64,000 nt of DNA from JANQOH01 sp965201115 (GTDB lineage Bacteria > Pseudomonadota > Alphaproteobacteria > UBA7887). The stretch covers positions 744,001 to 808,000 of the forward strand of contig OZ241745.1 of the NCBI GenBank assembly GCA_965201115.1. Direction: 5' to 3'. Positions 17,091 to 25,335 of the stretch are shown in pieces (the first letter of the stretch is position 1; each line of letters begins with the position of its first letter). The notes under the pieces were generated by a model. It searched no databases. It was not told where the DNA came from and saw only the letters and a program-made list of their open reading frames with translations. The translations under genes were made by a program, and so were the position numbers.

Positions 17091-17833
17091 AACCGCTTCG
17101 CGTTCTCGACGCCCCGACTCCCGGATTGGCGGACTATGTGGCGGTTGCGGGTGGCGAGGGAGACTGGGACGGATTCCGCAGTCACCAAGGCGGCGGCGCC
17201 TATCGCAAGCTGATCGAAAAGCTGGTCGATCTGCAGCACGGGCTGTGCGGCTACTGCGAAATCGGGCTTGCGAAGTCGAATCGGCAAGTCGAGCATGTGA
17301 TTCCAAGAAGCCACGCGCAGTGCGGCGCGGAAAAAGCGCTCGACTGGACGAACATGATCGCATGTTGCCTGGGCGGCGAGCGCATATCCGACAATCCGGC
17401 GCGGTTTCGCATACCGATCGGGGAAAATCGGAGCTGCGGGCAACGGAAAGGCGACTATGACGGGGCGAATTTCGTCGATCCGCGGAAGCTCCCGCCCTCG
17501 CCATCGCCGATGCGGGTCATGCCCGACGGCCGAATCGAGGCGGACGCAAGCGCCTGCAGAGCCGCCGGCCTGTCCGCCGACGACGTGCGGGAAACCATCG
17601 GGATTCTCGGTCTGAACGTCGAACGCTTGCGTTTCGGGCGGGAGGCAATCTGGCGCGGGTTGAGCGAGGCATACGGCGAGTATGTTCACGATCCCGCCAA
17701 GATGACGGCGGCGGCGCACGGGGGCCTGTTGCCGGACGTCGATGGCCGGCTGCCCGAGTTCTTCACGACCGCCCGCTCGTTTTTCGCCCAATGGGGAGAA
17801 GATGTCCTCGCGCTCGCCCCACAGTGGATTTGA
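17087..17833 (+). CDS. ptuB: Septu-type HNH nuclease PtuB, copy 2
   Basis: The 248-residue protein starts at a GTG overlapping the ptuA2 stop. The HNH core reads QHGLCGYCEIG, VEHVIPRSHAQ and NMIACC, so the Cys and His/Asn positions seen in copy 1 are kept. The region between the core and the C-terminal ILGLNVERL differs from copy 1, with an added ERISDNPARFRIPIGENRSC segment. The ends converge again on FFTTARSFF and APQWI. Both copies look functional. Predicted role: nuclease effector of the second Septu unit. Confidence 0.85.
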   Translation: MKPLRVLDAPTPGLADYVAVAGGEGDWDGFRSHQGGGAYRKLIEKLVDLQHGLCGYCEIGLAKSNRQVEHVIPRSHAQCGAEKALDWTNMIACCLGGERISDNPARFRIPIGENRSCGQRKGDYDGANFVDPRKLPPSPSPMRVMPDGRIEADASACRAAGLSADDVRETIGILGLNVERLRFGREAIWRGLSEAYGEYVHDPAKMTAAAHGGLLPDVDGRLPEFFTTARSFFAQWGEDVLALAPQWI

Positions 17834-18965
17834 CGCCATGTCCGGCGCCCCGCCGGCGGTCTCGAGGCGCACTTCCCGCGACCGCGGGCGTACCCGCCCG
17901 CATGCATCCGTCCGCCGCGGCGCTCCACCCGCCACGGCATGCGACAAGCGGCGGACCATGCCCCTCTGCCACCGCCGAAACCGATGCTGCGCCGCCCCCG
18001 GGCCCCGCCGCTCCCCGCAATGCCCCGCAACGGCGCCCCCGCCCGCTCGTGCGCACTTCCTGGGTGGGCGGGCGTCCGCCCGCACCTTGGCAACCCGCAA
18101 CGGCGCTCGCCGGGAGCGACGCAACCCCGCCGAAGGCGGGGCCCGGGACCGCGGGCATCCTGCCCGCACGTTCCCGCGCACCGCAGCATTGCCGCGGAGG
18201 GCGCAGTAGTTGCGCCCCGCCCCCGAGCCCCGCGGATCCCCGCAATGCCCCGCAACGGCGCCCGAGCGCGCTTCCCGGGTGCGCGGGCGTCTCGCCCGCA
18301 CATTGGCAACCCGCAACGGCGCTCGCCGGGAGCGACGCAACCCCGCCGAAGGCGGGGCCCGGGACCGCGGGCATCCTGCCCGCACGTTCCCGCGCACCGC
18401 AGCGTTGCCGGCGAGGGCGCAGTCGTTACGCCCCTCCCTCCCGCCAATGAGCGGAACTGCCGAGACATGCGGGCGAGACGCCCGGGCGCCCAGGCGGTCC
18501 GCGCCTGCGGCGCGTTTGCGGGCGAAGCGCGCTTCCCGGGATCGCGGGCGTCTCGACAGCCCCCGAGCCCCGCGGATCCCCGCAATACCCCGCAACAACG
18601 CCCGAGCGCGCTTCCTGGGTGGGCGGGCGTCTCGCCCGCACGTTGGCAACCCGCGCGGCGCCGCCGGAGGAAGCGCAACCCCGCCGAAGGCGGGGCCCGG
18701 GACCGCGGGCATCCTGCCCGCACGTTTCCGCGTGGCGCGGCATTGCCGCGGAGGGCGCAGTAGTTGCGCCCCGCCCCCGAGCCCCGCGGATCCCCGCAAT
18801 GCCCCGCAACAGCGCCTCTGCCCGCCCGAGCGCACTTCCTGGGTGGGCAAGCTTCTCGCCCGCACGTTTCTGCGCGGCGAGGCGTTGGCGGCGAAGCGCA
18901 AGCAGCGCGTCCTCATGGCGGCGCCCGGCGCGGCGGCGCCCGGGCAACCGGCCCCCGGTCCTGTA
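17834..18965. repeat. Array of palindromic repeat modules
   Basis: This 1.1-kb stretch has no convincing gene. It is built from repeated modules: AGCCCCGCGGATCCCCGCAA units starting near 18226, 18566 and 18780 with a related start at 18001 (spacings about 225, 340 and 214 bp), each followed by CGCTTCC(C/T)GGGTG, the hairpin GCGGGC-GTCTC-GCCCGC, CCCCGCC-GAA-GGCGGGG and GCGGGC-ATCCT-GCCCGC. Unit lengths vary and the units are not identical, unlike a CRISPR. The ends match scattered copies elsewhere in the window. Confidence 0.75.
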
Positions 18966-19973
18966 TCACACGCGGATCAGCAGCTTGCCGGTGTTTTCTC
19001 CCGCGTAGAGCATGGCGACCGAGCCCGGAGCCTTGTCGATGCCGTCCAGTATGTGCTCGCGGTAGCGCAGCTTGCCGCCGCGGAGCCAGCCGAGAAGCCG
19101 CGCCCGCGCCTCGGCGAAGCGGGCGGCGAAATCGAACAGCAGGAAGCCTTGCAGGCTGGCGCGCCTGACCAGGAAATGGCGCTCCACGCGCGGGCCGGCG
19201 GGCCACGGGTCCCAGCTCGCAAGCGCCGCCGTGCCGCACACCGCCACGCGCGCGCCTTGCGCCAGATGCCGATACACGGCGTCGGAAATCGGCCCCGCCG
19301 TGTTGTCGAAATAGACATTCGCGCCGTCGGGGCAAGCCGCGGCGAGCGCGGCGTCGAGATCGCCCGCGCGGTAGTCGATCGCCGCGTCGTAGCCGAACTC
19401 CTCCCGGCACAGGCGCGCCTTTTCCGCGCCGCCGGCGATGCCCACGGTGCGGCAGCCCGCGATTTTCGCGATTTGACCGACGGCGCTCCCTACCGCGCCC
19501 GCCGCGGTGGAGACGACGACCGTATCGCCCGGCCGCGGCCGGCCCACATCCAGCAGCCCGAAATACGCGGTCAGGCCGTTGATGCCGAGCACGCCGAGCG
19601 CGGTCGTTACCGGCGCGTCGGCGGGGTCGTGGCGAAACCAGACATCGGCGCCATCGGATACCGCGAACTCCTGCCAGCCGAACAGGCCGCACACGATCTC
19701 GCCCGGCGCATAGTCGGGGCGGCGGCTTTCCGCCACCTCCCCGACCGCGATGGCGCGCATGACCTCGCCCACCGCGACAGGCTCCGAATAGTTCGCGACG
19801 GCGCTCACCCAGCCGCGCATCGCGGGGTCGGCGGAGAGATACAGGTTGCGCACGAGAATTTCGCCGTCGCCGGGTTCGGGCCGCGGCGCCTCGCGAATGC
19901 GGAAATGCTCCGCGCGCGGGATCCCGTCGGGCCGCGACGCCAGCGCGACCTGCCGGTTGCCGTCGTTGCGCAT
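18966..19973 (-). CDS. MDR-family NADP-dependent oxidoreductase (2-alkenal reductase-like)
   Basis: This 335-residue zinc-free MDR protein opens MRNDGNRQVALASRPDGIP and has LYLSADPAMRGWVS, typical of the leukotriene B4 dehydrogenase/curcumin reductase group, and the cofactor loop VVSTAAGAVGSAVGQIAK (the AAGAVG signature of the group). It probably reduces conjugated double bonds in enals or enones with NADPH. The start at 19973 is chosen because it is 5 bp after the PEBP stop; upstream frame extension is shadow. It forms a two-gene minus-strand operon with the PEBP gene. Confidence 0.85.
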   Translation of the reverse strand: MRNDGNRQVALASRPDGIPRAEHFRIREAPRPEPGDGEILVRNLYLSADPAMRGWVSAVANYSEPVAVGEVMRAIAVGEVAESRRPDYAPGEIVCGLFGWQEFAVSDGADVWFRHDPADAPVTTALGVLGINGLTAYFGLLDVGRPRPGDTVVVSTAAGAVGSAVGQIAKIAGCRTVGIAGGAEKARLCREEFGYDAAIDYRAGDLDAALAAACPDGANVYFDNTAGPISDAVYRHLAQGARVAVCGTAALASWDPWPAGPRVERHFLVRRASLQGFLLFDFAARFAEARARLLGWLRGGKLRYREHILDGIDKAPGSVAMLYAGENTGKLLIRV

Positions 19974-19978
19974 CGCGG

Positions 19979-20482
19979 TCAGCACCGCTTGCAGAGCCCC
20001 ATCAGGCTCGCTTTCTCCAACGTGTTGAAATTGAGCGTGAAGCCGACGACCGCGGGCATCGTGTCGGCGGTTAGCGGCAGGGTCTCTTCCGACACCGCGA
20101 ACAGGGTAAACAGATAACGGTGCGGATGGTCGCCCTCGGGCGGGCAGGGGCCGCCATAGCCCGGCGCGCCGAAATCGGTGCGCGTCTGCAAGGCGCCCGG
20201 CGGCAGCAGCCCGGCGGCCGGACCGCCCGCGCCCGCCGCCAGCGAATCGACCGACGCCGGGATGTTGACGACAAGCCAGTGCCAAAACCCGCTGCCGGTG
20301 GGCGCGTCGGGGTCGTAGCAGGTGAGCGCGAAACTCCCCGTTCCCGCCGGCGCGCCGCGCCACGCGAGTTGCGGCGACACATTGCCGCCGGCGCAGCCGA
20401 AGCCGAAGGCCTCGGAAAGTATATGTCTGTTGTCGAGATAGTCGCCGTCGGCGAAATCCGCGCTTGCGAGCGTCAGCGCCAT
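19979..20482 (-). CDS. YbhB/YbcL-type PEBP family protein
   Basis: The 167-residue protein shows the PEBP landmarks: GGNVSPQLAWRGAP, YDPDAPTGSGFWHWLV and a later GDHPHRYLFTLFA. These form the anion-binding pocket. The bacterial role is unknown, perhaps binding small phosphorylated or lipid ligands. The start at 20482 (MALTLASADF) fits the family's length. It is upstream of the MDR gene on the same strand with a 5-bp gap and is divergent from the dioxygenase gene. Confidence 0.85.
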   Translation of the reverse strand: MALTLASADFADGDYLDNRHILSEAFGFGCAGGNVSPQLAWRGAPAGTGSFALTCYDPDAPTGSGFWHWLVVNIPASVDSLAAGAGGPAAGLLPPGALQTRTDFGAPGYGGPCPPEGDHPHRYLFTLFAVSEETLPLTADTMPAVVGFTLNFNTLEKASLMGLCKRC

Positions 20483-20615
20483 CGCGCCCTCCCGGTGCTG
20501 TTTCCCTCGCGCGCAAGGTGCGGCGGGCGCGCGCGAAACGCAAGGCCGCGACGTTTGCGCGCGGCGCGGCAATCGGCCAACATGGCGCGCGCGGCGGGAG
20601 CGCGGGAGAACAGTC

Positions 20616-21443
20616 ATGGCCGAATTCAACCCCGAAACCCATCTCGCGGCGGTTCTCGGGCGGTTCGCGAACGCGCCCGACCCGCGGGCGAAGCGCATCG
20701 CGGAAGCGTTCGTGCGCCACGCCTTCGCCTTCGTGCGGGAGGTCGAGCCCACCGAAGCCGAGTTCATGGCCGCGGTCGAATTCCTGGCCGAAACCGGCAG
20801 GACGTGCGACGGCAAGCGCCAGGAGTTCATCCTGATGGCCGACACCTTCGGCATTACCGTGCTGGTGGACTGCCTCAACCGCGCCCGCGCGGCCGGCGCG
20901 ACCGAAAGCACAGTGCTCGGGCCGTTCTACCGCGCCGGCGCGCCGCGCTGCCGCAACGGCGAGAGCATTTGCCGCGACGGCGCGGGCGAGCCGGTGCAGG
21001 TGACGGGCCGCGTGATCGATACCGCCGGCGCGCCCATCGCCGGCGCCACCCTCGACGTCTGGCAAACCTCGGGCAACGGCCTGTATGCGGCGCAGGACCC
21101 GGCGCAGCCCGACTACAACGCGTGCGGCGTGTACACTTCGGAAGAGGACGGGCGTTTCGACATCCGCACGGTCAAGCCCTCGAGCTACCCCGTGCCGACC
21201 GACGGCCCGGTGGGCCGCCTGCTGAACGCGCTCGGGCGGCATCCGTTCCGGCCCGCGCACATACATTTCATCGTGTCGGCCGAGGGCTACGCGCCGCTCA
21301 CGACCCAGCTGTTCACCGCCGGCGACAGGTACCTGGCCAGCGACGCGGTGTTCGGCGTCAAGGACAGCCTGGTCGTGGAATACGAGCGCAACGGCGACGG
21401 CTGGCGCGTCCGCCGCGATTTCGGCCTGAAACGCGCGGTCTGA
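20616..21443 (+). CDS. Intradiol ring-cleavage dioxygenase (hydroxyquinol/catechol 1,2-type)
   Basis: The 275-residue protein has the N-terminal helical dimerisation domain seen in catechol and hydroxyquinol 1,2-dioxygenases, then ESTVLGPFYRAGAP, the beta-sandwich with DVWQTSGNGLY and HPFRPAHIHF. The Fe(III) ligands should be the Tyr in LGPFYRAG or YNACGVY plus the two His of HIH. It opens aromatic diols between the hydroxyls to give a muconate. The neighbouring flavin oxygenase- and reductase-type genes suggest a small aromatic or xenobiotic module, although no single pathway is clear. Confidence 0.85.
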   Translation: MAEFNPETHLAAVLGRFANAPDPRAKRIAEAFVRHAFAFVREVEPTEAEFMAAVEFLAETGRTCDGKRQEFILMADTFGITVLVDCLNRARAAGATESTVLGPFYRAGAPRCRNGESICRDGAGEPVQVTGRVIDTAGAPIAGATLDVWQTSGNGLYAAQDPAQPDYNACGVYTSEEDGRFDIRTVKPSSYPVPTDGPVGRLLNALGRHPFRPAHIHFIVSAEGYAPLTTQLFTAGDRYLASDAVFGVKDSLVVEYERNGDGWRVRRDFGLKRAV

Positions 21444-21457
21444 GCGCATCGCGCGAT

Positions 21458-21567
21458 CGCCGAATTGTATGTGCGGAAGACCGGGACGCCGTCGCGCCGA
21501 AGGCGCGGCTGTGCCCAAGCATTCCACCCTTGAGCCGCCGCGGGTACGGACGATCCGCGAATTGAGC
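21458..21567. repeat. Short deleted copy of the terminal-inverted-repeat element
   Basis: The left end reads CGATCGCCGAATTGTATGTG and the right end ACGATCCGCGAATTGAGC. Both match the inverted ends of the ~300-bp elements at 26846 and 28471. The inside retains only CGCCGTCGCGCCGAAGGCGC, so most of the centre is deleted. It sits between the dioxygenase gene and the macro-domain frame, and some long frames read through it by chance. Confidence 0.55.
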
Positions 21568-21582
21568 GTTACAACGTTTCCG

Positions 21583-22146
21583 ATGGTCGGATTCACGCAA
21601 GGCAATCTGCTCAAGGCAGACGTCGAAGCGCTCATGAACGCGGTCAATACCCGCGGGATCATGGGCAAGGGGATCGCTCTGATGTTCAAGAAGCGATTTC
21701 CCGGCAATTTCCGTGCCTATGCGCGCGCGTGCAAGCAGGGCGAAGTTTGCATCGGCAAGATGTTTGTGACGCGGCGCGATGATATTCCCGGCCCGAAATG
21801 GATTGTGAACTTCCCGACCAAGACCCACTGGCGCGTCAAGACGCGCACGGAGTGGATCGACGCGGGGTTGGCGGATCTTGTCGAGGTCGTGCGCGATCTC
21901 GGCATTCGTTCGATCGCCATACCGGCGCTCGGCTGCGGCAACGGCGGGCTGGACTGGCGCGACGTGCGCCCGCGCGTCAAGGCCGCTCTGGCGAGCCTGG
22001 ATGGCGTGGACGCGGTCATTTACGAGCCGGCGCCGAAATGCCGGGACGTTGCGAGGATGCAGGGCGCGGAACGATTGAACCCGGCGCGGGGCCTTGCGCG
22101 GCCTGTTCCGCCGCGCGATACTGCGCGGGGCAGCGGCGGGGGCGTC
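21583..22146 (+). CDS. Macro-domain (DarG-N-like) protein, open into the next gene
   Basis: From ATG 21583 the frame encodes a macro domain of about 160 residues: GNLLKADVEALMNAVNTRG, then MGKGIALMFKKRFPGN, and PALGCGNGGLDW. These match the ADP-ribose-binding loops of DarG-type macrodomains that remove ADP-ribose from DNA or protein. There is no C-terminal DarG extension and no neighbouring DarT toxin in view. The domain ends near VDAVIYEPAPK, and the frame has no stop before the next gene, running through ~40 low-quality Arg/Pro/Gly-rich codons. Either its stop was lost or the macro domain is truly fused to the next enzyme. Domain call firm, end point uncertain; 22146 is where the next gene's start was chosen. 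Confidence 0.65.
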
Positions 22147-23334
22147 ATGGCATCGATGGCGGGAGCGGCGGTCGCGCGGGCGGCGGGGGCGGGCTTGGGC
22201 GTTGCCGAGCCGTGCGTGCGCGACATTGAGCGCATTGCGCCGCAAATCCGCGCCGGGGCCGGCGAGGCGGAGCGCGCGCGGCGGCTGCCGGCGGCGACGC
22301 TCGACGCTCTGCACGGCGCGGCGCTGTTCCGAATGCTGTTGCCGCGGCGCTTCGGCGGCGTCGAAATGCCGCTGCCGCGCTACATGCCGGTCATGGAGGC
22401 GATGGCCAAAATCGACGGCAGCGCCGCGTGGTGCCTGGGGCAGGCCAACGGTTGCGCGATGACCGCCGGGTTCGTCGACCCCGCCGTCGCGGAAGACATC
22501 TGGGGCAACCCGCGCGCCGTGCTCGCCTGGGGGCCGGGCAAGGGCCGGGCGATCCCGGAAAACGGCGGCTTCCGGCTGTCGGGCCGCTGGTCGTTCGCCA
22601 GCGGCATGCGCCACGCCACGTGGCTCGGCGGCATGGCGGCCATGCCGGGCGACGACGATCCGCGCCGGCAGCGCACGCTGCTGTTTCCCGCCGGCCGCGC
22701 CGAAACCGAGGAGATATGGGACGTGCTCGGCCTGCTCGGCACCGGCAGCGACGCCTTCTCGGTCGATGGCCTGCATGTGCGCAAAGCTTATGTGTATGAT
22801 CGCGACAACCCCGCCACGCGCCGCGAAGAGGGAACGCTCTATCTGTTTCCGCTTAACGCGCTGTACGCGACGGGTTTTTCCGCCACCGCGCTGGGGTTGG
22901 CGCGCGCGATGCTCGACGATTTCATCGCGTTGGCGGGCGAGAAAACGCCGCGCCTCGCGCTGCGGCGCCTCGCCGACGACGGCGCCGTGCAGTTCGAGAT
23001 CGGCGAGTGCCAGGCGCGTCTCGGCGCCGCGCGCGCGTTCCTGCTGCACGAACTCGAGGCGGCGTGGGCGGCGGCCGAGGCTGAGCATCGCGTAACGCTC
23101 GAAAACCGCATGCGCATCCGCCTCGCCACGACCTTTGCGATCCGCGAGGCCAAGGCGGTGGGCGACGCGGCGTTCGACGCTTCCGGCGCCACCGCCATCT
23201 TCGCGTCCAACGCCGTGCAGCGGCGCTTTCGCGATCTGCACTCTGTGGCGCAGCAATTGCAGGGGCGCAAGGCGCACATACAAAATGTGGGCGCGTGGCT
23301 GGCGGGGCGCGAGCCCGACCTGGCCTCGGCCTGA
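22147..23334 (+). CDS. Acyl-CoA dehydrogenase-fold flavin enzyme (HsaA/hydroxylase-like)
   Basis: From ATG 22147 the protein is 395 residues. It has RDIERIAPQIRAGAGEAERA, FRMLLPRRFGGVEMPLP, AWCLGQANGC and LSGRWSFASGMRHATWLGG, the layout of flavin-dependent monooxygenase-type members of the acyl-CoA dehydrogenase superfamily (HsaA, PigM, indole or phenol hydroxylases), which use reduced flavin from a partner reductase. The C-terminal helical bundle is complete. The frame is open upstream into the macro domain without a stop; the start is inferred where homology-like sequence begins. Downstream genes run the same way: an LLM oxidoreductase 30 bp away, then a KPR-type reductase. Confidence 0.75.
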   Translation: MASMAGAAVARAAGAGLGVAEPCVRDIERIAPQIRAGAGEAERARRLPAATLDALHGAALFRMLLPRRFGGVEMPLPRYMPVMEAMAKIDGSAAWCLGQANGCAMTAGFVDPAVAEDIWGNPRAVLAWGPGKGRAIPENGGFRLSGRWSFASGMRHATWLGGMAAMPGDDDPRRQRTLLFPAGRAETEEIWDVLGLLGTGSDAFSVDGLHVRKAYVYDRDNPATRREEGTLYLFPLNALYATGFSATALGLARAMLDDFIALAGEKTPRLALRRLADDGAVQFEIGECQARLGAARAFLLHELEAAWAAAEAEHRVTLENRMRIRLATTFAIREAKAVGDAAFDASGATAIFASNAVQRRFRDLHSVAQQLQGRKAHIQNVGAWLAGREPDLASA

Positions 23335-23364
23335 CCCGACCGGCAACCCACACCCGGAGCGAAC

Positions 23365-24324
23365 ATGGAATTCGGACTGAACCTCCCGCCGCGCGGGCCG
23401 CTGGCGGGCCGCGATGCGATCGTCGCCATCGCGCGGCGCGCCGAGGCCCTCGGCTTCTCGTATCTCACCGTGCCCGACCACGTCGTGGTCCCTGCCGGCA
23501 TCGCCTCGCGCTACCCGTATTCGGAAGACGGTGCGTTTCCCGGCGCGGCGGGCGAGTTCGCCGATCCGCTGGTTTTGCTGGCGTTTCTCGGCGCGGCCAC
23601 GTCGCGCATCCGGTTGATGACCTCGGTGCTGGTGGTTCCGCACCGTCCGGCCGTGCAGACCGCGAAAATGCTGGCGACCATCGACGCGCTGACCGGCGGG
23701 CGCATCGCCGTCGGCGTCGGCGCCGGCTGGCTGCGCGAGGAATTCGAGGCCATCGGCGCGCCGCCGTTCGCCGAGCGCGGCAAGGTAACGGACGAATATA
23801 TCGCCGCGTTCAGGGAGTTATGGACGAGCGAAGCGCCGCGCTTCGACGGCAGTTACGTGCGGTTTTCCGACATAATCTTCCTGCCGCGCCCCGTGCAGCG
23901 GCCGATACCCATCTGGTCGGGCGGCGAGAGCGGCCCGGCCTTGCGCCGCGCCGCCCGCGTCGCCGACGGCTGGTATCCCGTTGGCATTAACCCGCGCCAT
24001 CCGCTCGACACGCTCGACCGCTACGCCGCCGCCCTTTCGCGCGTGAAGCAGCTCGCGGCGGAAGCCGGGCGCGACCCGGAAAGCCTGCATCTCGCCTATT
24101 GGGCCATGTGGTACCGCGCGGGCGCGCGCATGGAGGCGGCGGGCGGCGGGAGGCGCGCGTTCAGCGGCTCCGACGCGGACGTGCTCGCCGACGTCGCCGC
24201 GTTTTCCGAGTGCGGCGTGCGCACGCTCAACGTCAACCTGGTGGGCGGCTCCCTCGACGCCACGCTCGATCGCATGGAGCGCTTCGCCGAAAACGTCATT
24301 GCGGCGGCGGGAGACGGAACATGA
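23365..24324 (+). CDS. LLM-class flavin/F420 oxidoreductase
   Basis: This 319-residue luciferase-like TIM-barrel protein starts MEFGLNLPPRGPLAG and contains YLTVPDHVVVP, TSVLVVPHRPAVQTAKMLAT and GVGAGWLREEFEAIG, the cofactor-binding elements of the family. Such enzymes use FMN or F420 to oxidise or reduce small organic substrates. Translation is coupled to the next gene by ATGA at 24321-24324. I cannot tell FMN from F420 by eye. Confidence 0.8.
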   Translation: MEFGLNLPPRGPLAGRDAIVAIARRAEALGFSYLTVPDHVVVPAGIASRYPYSEDGAFPGAAGEFADPLVLLAFLGAATSRIRLMTSVLVVPHRPAVQTAKMLATIDALTGGRIAVGVGAGWLREEFEAIGAPPFAERGKVTDEYIAAFRELWTSEAPRFDGSYVRFSDIIFLPRPVQRPIPIWSGGESGPALRRAARVADGWYPVGINPRHPLDTLDRYAAALSRVKQLAAEAGRDPESLHLAYWAMWYRAGARMEAAGGGRRAFSGSDADVLADVAAFSECGVRTLNVNLVGGSLDATLDRMERFAENVIAAAGDGT

Positions 24325-25304
24325 AAATCGCGGTGATCGGCGCCGGCGCGATGGGCGGCTCCTATGGCGGACTGCTGGCGAAGGCCGGCGCCGAGGTGCG
24401 CCTGATCGACACATGGGAAGAGCACGTCGCGGCGATTCGCGCGCATGGCCTGCGGGTGGACGGCGCGCCGGGCGATGCGACCGTCGCCGTGTCCGCCGCC
24501 ACCGCGCCGGACGAGGGCGAGACCGCCGACGCCGCCATCGTCTTTACCGACGCGAACAACACCCGCGCCGCTGCCGAAACCGCCGCGCGCATGCTGGCCC
24601 CCGGCGGGTTCGCGGTGACATTCCAGAACGGCATCGGCAATGTGGAGATATTGCAGGACGCCGTGGGAAGCGATCGCGCGCTCGGCGGTTCGAGCATGTG
24701 CTCCGCCGCCACGGTCGGCCCCGGCCATGTGCGGCTGACGCATCTGCGCGGCACATCGATCGGCGAGATCGACGGCGCCGAACGCCCGCGCTCCGACGCG
24801 CTGATCGCGGCCATGCGCGGCGCCGGCCTGCCCACCGAGCGCGTCCCCGACGTCATGGGGCAGATATGGCAGAAATTCGTGGTCAACTGCGCCGTCAACG
24901 CGCTCTCCGCGGTAACCGGGCTGCGCACCGGCGAGGTCGCCCGTCTGCCCGAAACCGCCGCTTTCCGCGACCGCCTGCTGGACGAGACGATGGCCGTGAT
25001 CGCGGCGAAAAACATCGCGCTGCCCAATCCCGGCGTAGCCGACGCGCTCCGCGCCGGCTCGCGCAAGAGCTTCAACCGCCCATCGATGCTCCAGCACGTG
25101 AACGCCGGCCGGCGCACCGAGATCGACGCGCTCAACGGCGCCTTGGTTCGCGAGGCGAAGGCGCTCGGCGTTCCCGTCCCGGCGAACGAGGCGCTTGTGG
25201 CGCTGCTCAAGGGCCGCGAACTCGCGCGAATGCGCGCGGTCAACGAGCCCGGACTGGATTACGACGCCTGGGAGGCGCGCATCGCCTCCGGCGCCGAAGA
25301 CTAG
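24321..25304 (+). CDS. Ketopantoate reductase-family protein
   Basis: The 327-residue protein has the N-terminal NADPH motif VIGAGAMGGSYGGLLAKAG, then FTDANNT, FQNGIGN and a C-terminal domain with the invariant Lys in QIWQKFVVNCAVNALSAVTG. It belongs to the 2-dehydropantoate 2-reductase (ApbA/PanE) family. In a catabolic neighbourhood it may reduce another 2-keto acid instead of acting in pantothenate synthesis. It starts inside the LLM stop codon. Confidence 0.8.
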   Translation: MKIAVIGAGAMGGSYGGLLAKAGAEVRLIDTWEEHVAAIRAHGLRVDGAPGDATVAVSAATAPDEGETADAAIVFTDANNTRAAAETAARMLAPGGFAVTFQNGIGNVEILQDAVGSDRALGGSSMCSAATVGPGHVRLTHLRGTSIGEIDGAERPRSDALIAAMRGAGLPTERVPDVMGQIWQKFVVNCAVNALSAVTGLRTGEVARLPETAAFRDRLLDETMAVIAAKNIALPNPGVADALRAGSRKSFNRPSMLQHVNAGRRTEIDALNGALVREAKALGVPVPANEALVALLKGRELARMRAVNEPGLDYDAWEARIASGAED

Positions 25305-25335
25305 CCGCAAACGGCGGTAGAGAGAGGAGAACACC

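Noticed and set aside
17834..18965. CRISPR-like regular repeats
   Set aside because: Units are 200-340 bp, differ in sequence and contain several hairpins; no short identical repeats with unique spacers and no cas genes.
21469..21582. Earlier start of the macro-domain gene at 21469
   Set aside because: That part lies in the inverted-repeat element and reads MCGRPGRRRAEGAAVPKHST, which is repeat translation; ATG 21583 fits the domain start.
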